A stretch of DNA of 64,000 bases from Nitzschia sp. pyKryTriq1. Taxonomy: Eukaryota; Bacillariophyta; Bacillariophyceae; Bacillariales; Bacillariaceae. The stretch spans positions 1,819,751-1,883,750 of the forward strand of contig OY101118.1 of assembly GCA_956465555.1 (NCBI GenBank), given 5' to 3'. A program made the translations under genes and the position numbers. How positions within the stretch are numbered: the stretch's first letter is position 1; each line of letters opens with the position of its first letter. The notes under the pieces were generated by a model. It searched no databases. It was not told the origin of the DNA and saw nothing but the letters and a program-made list of their open reading frames with translations. This document shows positions 48,001-53,443 of the stretch, one piece after another.

Positions 48001-48648
48001 CAGGTGGAACTCCTTGATCTCAAGAATCTGACCTCTCCTGGAGGGTCATTGTCGCTGACTGTATACTCATTGCTCCGTTTAAAGCGCCCGCGTTCGACCG
48101 CACCCTTGACCATGAAGGCCAGGACACTTGACAGCGTCGCAACACAACCTACGAAGTTAGGTAAAGTAACCGGCCCCAATGCACCGGCATCTTGGGGGAG
48201 CTTGGTGCGCTTTCGCTTCCCGCTCCCTGAATACACTACTTCTGACGGACGAAGCTACGATGGTGACCGTGAAGCCTTGTTCAAGGGCCCTCCTTCGGTT
48301 CTGCAAGTCTCCGTGTACGAGAAGAAGTTTATGAGTGATGCGCTGCTGGGAGGAGCAGATATCAAACTAGATGGCCTCAATTCAGGTGGACAACTTGAAG
48401 AATGGGTGCCCTTGCGAACCGAAACGCATGGTATCAACTGGTTTGCCCGAATCCGTTTGACTCTTCGTTTCGAATTGATGTGCCTGTCGCCGGGAAACGA
48501 AAGGGTGGTAGGACTGGACGAGCTCTCGCCTAGTGTAGGTTTGCGACGTATTCAGCAACTTAGCAGCACGGGAGGAATGCAAGAGGATTTACAGAAAAGC
48601 GCGAGTACGCCCGATCTCCTGAGCTATTTCGAGAGCATGGTCTACTAA
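39055..48648 (+). CDS. Rav1/DMXL-like giant protein with PDZ, SH2 and C2 domains
   Basis: Single exon of 9.6 kb, 3197 residues from the first in-frame ATG. The Rav1 (DMXL/rabconnectin-3) family is the scaffold of the RAVE complex that reassembles the V-ATPase on acidic membranes. Order: Pro-rich leader; WD-type propeller segments (about 130-800); a PDZ-like domain (about 865-955; LGLRLES, GMIVLGDEVLHVNGVSL); Rav1 C-terminal core (about 1468-1745; LRALWAIADVV, MPFWIRSDEKLRQISEEAG, KNKYDCAAAFFLLAEP); seven SSIFDSFDAPP-type repeats (about 1962-2128); an SH2-like domain (about 2418-2545; GCFIIRPHPEDHGVFTLSF, with the FLVR arginine, then VVQHAIVRL); and a C2-like domain (about 2978-3135; ALIQVELLDLKNL). 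Core assignment is firm; the added domains are motif-level calls. Any link to phosphotyrosine signalling is inference. Confidence 0.8.
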   Translation: MPPPRPPSLSTSPVDGPGGDRYASIAETPSPPRSGNYTSTYWHDPVPVQPQTMDRLSSRSASGGGLNDLPGRGLHMPPEVLGQVESPSKQDPPPQNKRQKTTLANLNARARRRSQLAVRAAQSQAAAAVAAQVASTTTENPSMFTLVTFAGVEVVFCHSGSSIVGVCSRTHMVFQTLHCASEAPAISISSNSSSGLLVIAHQDGIVQTYRPIPTNRGEPEVAGSNDEPQSSSTSTSFKPPPFPFGKYIWINSITIDAAKVFYQPDEQPKFLDRRSAKPGQLVDISSSADQTLLVAHKNQLAVWQAVQATPGPTSPRAAGGRLLWTTLLPSNIVAAKISGDGQAIVVVLEGDEDEDGSFGARTFIHDLEDGSNSAIPTEQSTPVGMVFKPGPFLKHGAPVTRISFRGLGRNTSRNGGDGQGNDLLLTFCESDSAVRIFNQNNWKQLMLWAAPPNSRADWIRGSSAFSLGDLESEKKSKGSRAPSRRPSGASDLSGGFNTGLRNTVGSGSPTTAAGAWIAEITFRGAFPALRLSRLSYMKRGNDDSQPAHFESVAAILPAGSIVAGSVLNSDDMGLAVQGIWPAWNPWLSEPVGGGKQSGALTGSAMQFLGLSSVPPPHSQFFGDSYLGGTHSPPTELRIAASHPTTGNLVLMEFPLWGDEDFGAMELGSPLRSVLSLSSILSEDEENKDELYHTSMDYDSSRLCAQIDPGQRSISLLWRKEGSRSLYSSHFLMEDSVVPRSILASAEPPAPQCMEDISVIPAPLALPSLRLPNGTASVNNESIACIKWWPDDSFDGPPLLLVLTRSATLMVFEIPPPRSVCEPAMPNFDPFNVSSHGSVDEFDEGGDSGSDDEVEVLREEYEVSVTPHPDFGLGLRLESPMDGLPAIAGSFKKHPLNGGMLPAEKTGMIVLGDEVLHVNGVSLENMTFDDIIATVRHVGAEAGPGQPLILRFRPSAPERARRNSAVLLESFKPVENISSAESDAAINRRPVIGVSPKGHKKRVHRRKHSDGGSLASMLVGSFGEAQQEFGRVIAVIRRAISSIEGEDLAHRFLVSPWGNGVGSPSPARARGAALILVGEGTKIHVKRLELPVQADPDRAQLMQLGCVDLCEEVSEGIRSIQPVSFGGEDRCFLVVDHQGQVTLMFLSITEETARPGETGPLQIFFRKYRIFKEDCSQFRIRPASIGLFATYRKEAEKGSSAIVSVWTARSDPSCRRVTSENYLKDKYFGEDYIQEEIEVLSSDSASVEVSDVLFVQTGYLDYFPSLVVVMQSEAVVYQRRAGSVRWVPIVRISFPRIPSSASSMSSVVHKTKATIPHLLPMIQSTLPSFDESSYMLSDWHPESLLAHLCTDERGAKVAMKEHVQKAIVMLAELVENSSYENVLSTHAPLLVAPFESMGGQALLESNTAEESGPVVETAASLFRGPSDALSPENEMRSKVDRLLEALGQPTNFSPRIAATGKSDESKLAISHQLRERDEGKMLPPFLATFPQAELRALWAIADVVKNTPKYEKIDKEGQLALTVFAIHASLKKSPSDIAPKAHPTSPYNSSNFSSFFQRKKSSSSIIEKSKLPPQSASSGSVSALMSSYQGRLVECIREPGKKLDWATVRELRMPFWIRSDEKLRQISEEAGQSLYRESRDILRAAVYFLAAGKTRTLRNLAAADGTESGKKFFKFLTSFDFSSDRGKSAAEKNAFSLLRKNKYDCAAAFFLLAEPPNLKSAVETIASKMEDLDLAFMVARLVGNAQATTGRQGASGFDGAGVGFGGIFGGGGGYVGTSSAYASEVQKDDETFDEWKPKLNEGAKDLIVHRALSNAYEDAAFSALLRLWLGRRDEAWHWLTGFISCTDGVFPEFCVDSNPARLDEVTAFARKSQDPTVVMVNSFINFASGPTLLKSMKASIRTRVASALMVSSSLCRLGIELPALRSLAKTAETDLFERSDQAQVEPTPKMKPSERINHSPATSIFDSYEPAPPIKPPLIVTQGEQATSSIFDDFDAPPPSVAHSSGGDMTSSIFDSFGAPPQAPPKAATQTSHNGEMSSSIFDSFDAPPKSGPSDASQGDGMKSSIFDAFDAPPNSNANSSTAASNGRKSGQTAAASSIFDSFDPPPKPKTSSNETSTGAMQSSIFDSFDVPTAAPANKAQDPPLHVATPEPNEPPEPLRELPKLWREWRNELFVTCAARRIIREIASLGARFHIDVLKPAMTPSGQRKKAFIPGNVSQALQFNADGDELLNEVKSALRMVSEVSGIGTKVIVAEALRMLETPYQHYRVCLIVLLHLAVMQLDLAEDVVRGASQSVIMKCRTFSFSNDGVSFSRKSISHLSTLSERQMAAHLSWQLELCLWIHRGGALPLSSLALNETICSVRIGMLLSSWNRNFEVLETMIRQPPDCLLDENAGRQLYTSLKLISNPVSADKKAGGASSGGWEFLVDCRRAEATEMLRPRATGCFIIRPHPEDHGVFTLSFKTNLKPSGSSEEQEAQDSKNGREENEGNQAKASSTKAVKRDDVVQHAIVRLSDSGFRCGSFGPFATLMKLLEAVSSSLPFDLRFDMPPTEGVIKEEGSKPSPNSAFFRKLALAEGKRLAPQPVTEQPAKIDAPSSESEESHHPAEHSESSANSKLVSTVEGKAKEDSLRRKRFGLFFELLILSEVRKQLSSVAAAKYDTSGWIEESDADSVGSATDENEEKGAEQEYATAARILRPLSTWCRMMEVGVVEELAPHLEDISPTSTLLPIALNASETAIEISTTTEASAGSDGGDAVIRKMIQPGSGVEFRTLRLGEGGESAMLVLFSKNEAVEWFLNNGVEKSAEDALERLARMENSRVIEPVDLKSLPHKGNKKSKQGNVEDDDTLVAEGGTKGIRYRLVDPWEVEPLESREAETRGASLGRHRFLAFSLGRVAASCEDIFRSIGGTPLLELWSAAGGGLSLTKAIATVQPPWERASGGDLQLKDGNVAEPLPYDNSIRQHLYRNALFRRLGLPQRFVALIQVELLDLKNLTSPGGSLSLTVYSLLRLKRPRSTAPLTMKARTLDSVATQPTKLGKVTGPNAPASWGSLVRFRFPLPEYTTSDGRSYDGDREALFKGPPSVLQVSVYEKKFMSDALLGGADIKLDGLNSGGQLEEWVPLRTETHGINWFARIRLTLRFELMCLSPGNERVVGLDELSPSVGLRRIQQLSSTGGMQEDLQKSASTPDLLSYFESMVY
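44938..45445 (+). repeat. Seven-copy (S)SIFDSFDAPP coding repeat inside the Rav1-like gene
   Basis: Copies read SIFDSYEPAPP, SSIFDDFDAPP, SSIFDSFGAPP, SSIFDSFDAPP, SSIFDAFDAPP, SSIFDSFDPPP and SSIFDSFDVP, separated by 25-30 residue Ser/Thr-rich linkers. The core is conserved in protein but varied in codons, so selection rather than recent duplication maintains it. Such spaced acidic-aromatic peptides are usually short linear binding motifs. Confidence 0.9.
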
Positions 48649-48738
48649 AAGGTGAATAAACCGTACTGTATCAATGGTTCGAATAGCATTGGACTAGATA
48701 GTCTACGAAGTAAGTAAGTAAGTAAGTAGAACCTCCAG

Positions 48739-49845
48739 CTACCCGCGCTCCCTTATTGTCTGGTAAGCGGGGCCCCGTTCCTTCCGAGCCTTCTCTGCCA
48801 AGTATTGACGTTTCCCGCTGAACTCTTCCAGCCTCGACAAATCTAACTGTGATCGAAAATCCTTTTGGGTCCACAAGGTTTCACCCCATCGTGACAATCG
48901 TAGGATTTGTTCAAAGCCATGCGCTTCCAACAGGACCCGGAGCGGCTCCTTCGGTCGTTCGACAGTGATCAAATGAATAGTGTATTCATTGAGGGGGAAC
49001 CCCTCGAGGATAAACGCTTCGGCCCCTTCTACATCCAAGCTGAGGTAATCAATGGTGAATTTACCGGTACTTGTAGTCTCCAAGTAATCATCGGTCATAG
49101 AAGCCCTATATCGTTGCAGTATTTCGTGAAGTGTGACTGTGTACGCCAGACTCGAATCCTTGACGAACTTGGGGCCATTGTCAAAGCCGCCACCTGCAAT
49201 TCCCCCATGATCTCCAGCCGCAAAATAAAAGTAGATTGGTTGGTTCCTTTCAGATCCCACCACGGCTCCGACGATGCGACAGTTTGGACGGAAGTGCGTC
49301 AAATTGCGCCAGTAGTAGTCGTTCGGCTCTATGCAAATTCCCTCCCACCCACGCTTTTCTAAGCTATACGTGTTGGATAGTAGAATGGCGTCATTGGCCG
49401 CCAAATCCACAAAAAAGCCGTCGGACTTGTTGTGCAACAGTGTAAAAATAGCTTCGTCCTGCCGAGCTTGAGCGACCCATTCTCTCGACAACTCGGACTG
49501 GTTGTTCATGTTTTCGTAGTTGTACTGCCCCACAAAAACATCAATCGAGTGCCAGCCATTTGCATTTGCGTTTGCATTGTTGGACGGCGAAGAATCGGTG
49601 CTGGCCAAGTTTGTTCTAGTTCTAGTTCTAGTTCTAGTCATGGTGCTCGATGTCGATGTCGATGACGAAGATGGTGTTGGCGGCGGCCCACTCGGTGCTG
49701 TTTGGGTGCCGGCCATGGAACAACTGACATAGTGATGATAGGACAGAGAGGTGGCACCCAACCACCCGACAACGAGACCCAAGCAGAAGACAAGCACCAC
49801 TTTCGTGGAGACCGAACCGCCGCCGCCGCCACCTTTGCGTGGCAT
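48739..49845 (-). CDS. FkbM-family methyltransferase, type II membrane protein
   Basis: Single exon, 368 residues. The ATG at 49845 is used; the frame's upstream start codon is TTG. A transmembrane anchor (VVLVFCLGLVVGWLGATSL, about residues 12-32) follows a basic, glycine-rich cytosolic stub, giving type II topology typical of Golgi enzymes. A Ser/Thr and Arg-Thr repeat linker precedes the catalytic domain: FFVDLAANDAILLSNTYSLE (SAM-binding motif I), GWEGICIEPNDYYW, and IDYLSLDVEGAEAFILEGFP (the diagnostic FkbM motif). FkbM enzymes O-methylate sugars or polyketides; with a Golgi anchor a glycan substrate is most likely, but the substrate is not shown by sequence. The gene converges on the Rav1-like gene (90 bp). 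Confidence 0.88.
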   Translation of the reverse strand: MPRKGGGGGGSVSTKVVLVFCLGLVVGWLGATSLSYHHYVSCSMAGTQTAPSGPPPTPSSSSTSTSSTMTRTRTRTRTNLASTDSSPSNNANANANGWHSIDVFVGQYNYENMNNQSELSREWVAQARQDEAIFTLLHNKSDGFFVDLAANDAILLSNTYSLEKRGWEGICIEPNDYYWRNLTHFRPNCRIVGAVVGSERNQPIYFYFAAGDHGGIAGGGFDNGPKFVKDSSLAYTVTLHEILQRYRASMTDDYLETTSTGKFTIDYLSLDVEGAEAFILEGFPLNEYTIHLITVERPKEPLRVLLEAHGFEQILRLSRWGETLWTQKDFRSQLDLSRLEEFSGKRQYLAEKARKERGPAYQTIRERG

Positions 49846-49991
49846 TACTACTTGGTTGTCAACTGTCAACGCACTGTATTTGTATTTTTAGGTTGTTGCG
49901 GCTTGCTTTGCTCCCTGCCCTCTACTTTCAGTCTTCAGTAACTCACTTGTCATACCGGCGGCGGTATCATACTCGTAGTCTGCTCGCGCCG

Positions 49992-50152
49992 ACAGTACTG
50001 TCTACCGGTAGTAGAGAGCCAGTACAGTATCAGTATTGGTTCTGTACCGGTACGGTACTTGTGTACCACAGTGCTGGTAGACCGCCTGGTACCAGGTACT
50101 GTACCTGGAACCTGGTACTTGTACTTGTACTGTACAGGTAGTACTGGAACAT
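49992..50152. promoter_or_regulatory. GTAC/ACCGGT palindrome cluster between FkbM and RPC7-like genes
   Basis: Includes CTGTACCGGTACGGTACTTG, CCTGGTACCAGGTACTGTAC and ACTTGTACTTGTACTGTAC. It begins about 150 bp upstream of the FkbM ATG. Regulatory role inferred. Confidence 0.4.
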
Positions 50153-50250
50153 CCAAGGGTGCGGGTCACCGCGCACTAACGTGGAACTCGCTTTACGGGC
50201 ACGCTTGGACAATGCTCTTTCGCGCTAGCCACGCTCCGTGGCAAAGCCCG

Positions 50251-50334
50251 CTTGGCCTGGGCCAAGACTTCTTGGCCTACTCTTGGCCCAGGCAGGCCAA
50301 GATTTCTTGGCCTAGTCTTGGCCCAAGGCCTACC
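50251..50334. repeat. GGCCAAG / CTTGGCC repeat block
   Basis: Direct and inverted copies of CTTGGCCTGGGCCAAGA and TTCTTGGCCTASTCTTGGCC alternate across about 80 bp and can fold into several hairpins. A related block lies at 52497-52537. Confidence 0.8.
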
Positions 50335-50699
50335 CCCTTTCTGTACCCCCAAAAGAGTAAACAGACTAGTCGTCGAATTTCAAACATCGCATCAGCGCAT
50401 CAGCGCTCATCATCCCATTTCATCATCGCTCATTGAACAAATCCAAGATCTCTCGCATCGATTCATTCTTCAATTTTCTCTTTTCTTCCCACCTACCATG
50501 GCATCTCTCACTCGAGGTGTCGCTTGTTTTGTGGCGACATCTCATCATCATCTCATCTTGGCAATGGGATGTCGGCCGAACGGCTTTACTGTGTTGGCAG
50601 ACGTCAATAGGAGACACCAGAAATCGTAACCATTCGCAAGAGCCCGCGTTCAGCTTCAATTATGGAAACATAGCCCAATCGTTGCTCACTGAAATTATC

Positions 50700-51412
50700 A
50701 TGTCAGGCAGAGGTAGAGGCCGCGGCCGTGGGGGGGCGAGCTCCGCCCTCGGGAGCACGGCTCTTGTTGCAGCGATCAGCTCAAGAAGCTGGTCTAGATG
50801 CCGGGAATCTGCGCAGCTTGCAAGACATTACCAAGCCTCTACTATTCCCGGATTTTGAATGGCATTCGAGCGGCCAGAAGGGTCATGATCCAACGCCTTC
50901 GTCGTTGCAACCAGCTCAGTCCCTCATCCAAACGAGCCACGGCTCCCAACATTTATCTGATCAACAAGAGCCGCGAAATGCATCATCGCTTCCAGGATTC
51001 TCCTTTCTATGTCCGACCGTCGCAAGAAGTTGACGTGGTCCGATACAACAAACGTCCGCGCCCTTTGGAACCAGATGTCCATGTAGCGGAGAGCATCGGC
51101 AAGACTGCCGATCCGCGGTACCTTCCCGAAGAACTTTTGCCTGACAAGCTTGTTGCTTTGCCCTTGGCTTCTTCTCACAAAGTTGGTGAATTAGGCGAGG
51201 ATGGGACTCCGAAGCGAGCGTTGACGCTGGAAGAACTGGCAGCGGAGGAGCAACGAAAGAAAGCAACTGGGGAGGAAGGAGAGGAGGGGGAACTCAGTGA
51301 CACAGCAGAAATCGAGGAGGAAGATGAAGAAGAGGTCGCCGATTACACGACAAACTATTACGCCAGTGATGATGAGAGTGATGGAGGCGACGGAGACGAA
51401 GCCGTCTTTTAA
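50700..51412 (+). CDS. RNA polymerase III subunit RPC7-like (POLR3G/Rpc31 family)
   Basis: Three proposed exons (50700-50727, 50780-50881, 50937-51412) give 201 residues. The N-terminus MSGRGRGRG is the Gly-Arg start common in RPC7; next come LQDITKPLLFPDFEWHS, then IYLINKSREMHHRFQDSPFYV, and finally a strongly acidic tail EEDEEEVADYTTNYYASDDE, all fitting the family. RPC7 sits in the RPC3-RPC6-RPC7 heterotrimer that helps initiation by Pol III. The three parts lie in three different frames; two short introns (52 and 55 bp, with non-consensus donors GTGGGG and GTCATG) bring them into register. A 43-bp intron at 50713-50755 is an alternative for the first. The frame changes could instead be sequence errors; the C-terminal 150 residues are secure. 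Confidence 0.65.
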
Positions 51413-51678
51413 ATGATTGGTTCGTAGAGATATGCTCAGTTTTTGAAGCCGTAAAAATGTCTCCATTAGAGGTTTTTAGTCGCTACGATCTCTTTCTTCT
51501 CAGTACGTATGCGTACCCGGTAGTATAAAGTCCCGACGAACATCGTACACATTAGTGGTTGTTAGTAAGGAAAAACAACAACGAAGGGTCGTATTTTGAA
51601 TAGTAATCTACTCCGTAGTAGTCTACTACAAGAACGCGGACATCTCAGACACGACTCTCGCCACTAGCAGTCGATCAC

Positions 51679-52389
51679 CTACTTCCCTCCAAACGCAACA
51701 GCGCGAAGCTCATCCTTTTGTTTCTTTTTCTTTTGACTGTTGCCTCCGTTGGGTTGTTCTGATTGGCCGCCGCCTGTTGCTTGCTTTGCTTGGCCATGAA
51801 TTTCGTCGCACTCCCTCCCTGTGGGCCTTGATTGGCGGCTGCCACTGCCACGGACCCTGGTGAGGCCTTGGCTCGGACCACAGTAGCGGCTCCGGTACCA
51901 CCCCATCTTCTTCTTGGAACCCATTACAGCAGGAGCTAGGCGGGCAGGCATGGCAGGGAAGTTGTTGGTCCTAGTTGCTGGCGACGACCTCACAGTGGGG
52001 GGTTGCGCGACCCTGCTGATAGCAGGGCCACTTCCACCCCATGATGAAGTGCCAGCGACGGCAAGATTGGGTCGCGTGGCCGCCGGTTTCTTTTCCGCAA
52101 ATTGTTGTCGCCGGACGCTGTTCATGTATTGCAGGGCATGTTCAGAAGCTTGGGAATTCGGGCAGGATTCCAACAGCGACGGTAAGAAGGACCAAAAGTC
52201 TGGATCAGCATAGCCCCGATCGAACAGGGCTGCGGATTGATCGACATAGCCCTCAGGGGAGAGACTACTTTCAGCAAAGTCTTTGGTGAGTCGTTTGAGC
52301 TGTTTGAATTTGTTTGGTCCAAGCGATGCTTTGATTTCTTCGACCGTCGCCTTGGCCGACACCGCCGATATCGATGGGGCTTGTAACAA
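51679..52389 (-). pseudogene. ZNF598/Hel2-like C-terminal fragment lacking RING and zinc fingers
   Basis: The frame encodes IKASLGPNKFKQLKRLTKDFAESSLSPEGYVDQSAALF and FWSFLPSLLESCPNSQASEHAL, the C-terminal helical module of ZNF598/Hel2, the ubiquitin ligase that marks collided ribosomes, followed by a basic Lys-rich end (SQKKKKQKDELRA). The RING and C2H2 fingers that should precede it are absent from the 1 kb upstream, and no ATG lies before the conserved module in this frame. Between about 51760 and 51905 another frame has a more natural Ala/Gln-rich composition than the open frame, which hints at two compensating indels. It could be a 5'-truncated copy, or the 3' exon of a gene with distant upstream exons. 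Divergence from a functional copy is unknown. Confidence 0.5.
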
Positions 52390-52496
52390 ATTAGATATGC
52401 ACGTATGCTCTGTTGGTCCGAATCAGAGAACCAGGTCCGAATGACCAACAGATTTTTTTAAAAAATGGGGGGGGAAGCACAGAGAAGGGGGGCTCT

Positions 52497-52537
52497 AGGC
52501 CAAGAACCGTGGGCCAGGCCAAGAACCGTGGGCCACG
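52497..52537. repeat. Tandem GGCCAAGAACCGTGGGCCA, two copies
   Basis: A 19-20 bp unit present twice, sharing the GGCCAAG word with the block at 50251-50334. The pair of blocks brackets the RPC7-like and ZNF598-like genes. Confidence 0.85.
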
Positions 52538-53177
52538 CTGAGAAGCAGACACCGCGGTTTCGATTTAACGCGCTTTTGAGTTCAGTGGAGGAAGGTGGAG
52601 CGCGCGTGATCGCTCGATCCTTGGATGTTCCTGTACCGGTACAGTACCACAGCAGGTAGGTCCCTACTCCAAGTATTGTAGAATTGTACGTAATGTAGTA
52701 CTGAAACGAGCCGGCCGAGGCGGTATTTTCTCTATCTTGTCGGCATGAAAAACTCGAAATATCCATGTGCATCGACGATCGACGACGATCCTCTCCGATC
52801 AGAATACTTCAGTGAGTATTCCGGATGACAATGGGATACACATGGAGTACTCAACGCACTCTGATCGCAGAGGATCGATACACATGAAGGAGTACTCTGA
52901 GTAATCTGTAGAGCAAGAGTATTCATTCTCAGCGTAGTCAATTCGGTACAAGAAAGTGTAGCATACCACCAGACCACCAGATAATAATATCATATTATCC
53001 AAGATCGGAAGATTATTTTTGGCGCGCTTCTTTTTTCGGGTCTGGTGAGTCGACTTCGCGCAACGGCGCATTTTCGAGAATGTCAGAAAGTGCGCCGGCC
53101 GGCCATCTAGAGCCATGATGCACCCGCATCTTTGACACTTCGCGTTCGAAGAGCGAAGAAAGAAATCCAACAACCTT

Positions 53178-53213
53178 GGTACTTGTATGAGTACTGGTAC
53201 CGGTACGAGTACA
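53178..53213. promoter_or_regulatory. GTAC/ACCGGT palindrome cluster upstream of patatin lipase
   Basis: GGTACTTGTATGAGTACTGG followed by TACCGGTACGAGTACAG, 230-265 bp before the start codon. Regulatory role inferred. Confidence 0.4.
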
Positions 53214-53443
53214 GTGTCCCATCCAACATCCAACGGCGTCGATCGCGTCGATGCATGATGGATGTTGGATGATGGTCGACGGCTGTCGACGGTCGATGTG
53301 ATACAGTAAGTACGAATACAAGTACGTACCGTGCCGCTTCGTTCTCTGCCTGCTACCACAACTTGTAAAGAAGTCGACGGAGTTTGCAACTCTCTTTCAA
53401 CTGCCTGACTCCAGTACTACGGTATAAAAAAGAAAAGAACAGA

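Larger units (their letters stand above)
49846..50699. other. Divergent promoter region with GTAC cluster and TTGGCC repeats
   Basis: No gene seen. It holds the GTAC/ACCGGT cluster at 49992-50152, shared by the divergent FkbM and RPC7-like genes, and a block of TTGGCC/GGCCAA repeats at 50251-50334. Confidence 0.6.
52390..53443. other. Intergenic stretch between the ZNF598-like fragment and the patatin lipase
   Basis: No gene seen. It contains a second GGCCAAG repeat block (52497-52537), GTAC/ACCGGT clusters (52629-52690, 53178-53213), a G8 run near 52466, and several GAGTACTC/GGATCGATACACATG words at 52790-52900. Confidence 0.6.

Noticed and set aside
50700-50940. Two frameshifts in the RPC7-like gene read as proof of a pseudogene
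   Set aside because: Introns of 52 and 55 bp restore a full family-like protein, so a broken gene is not required.
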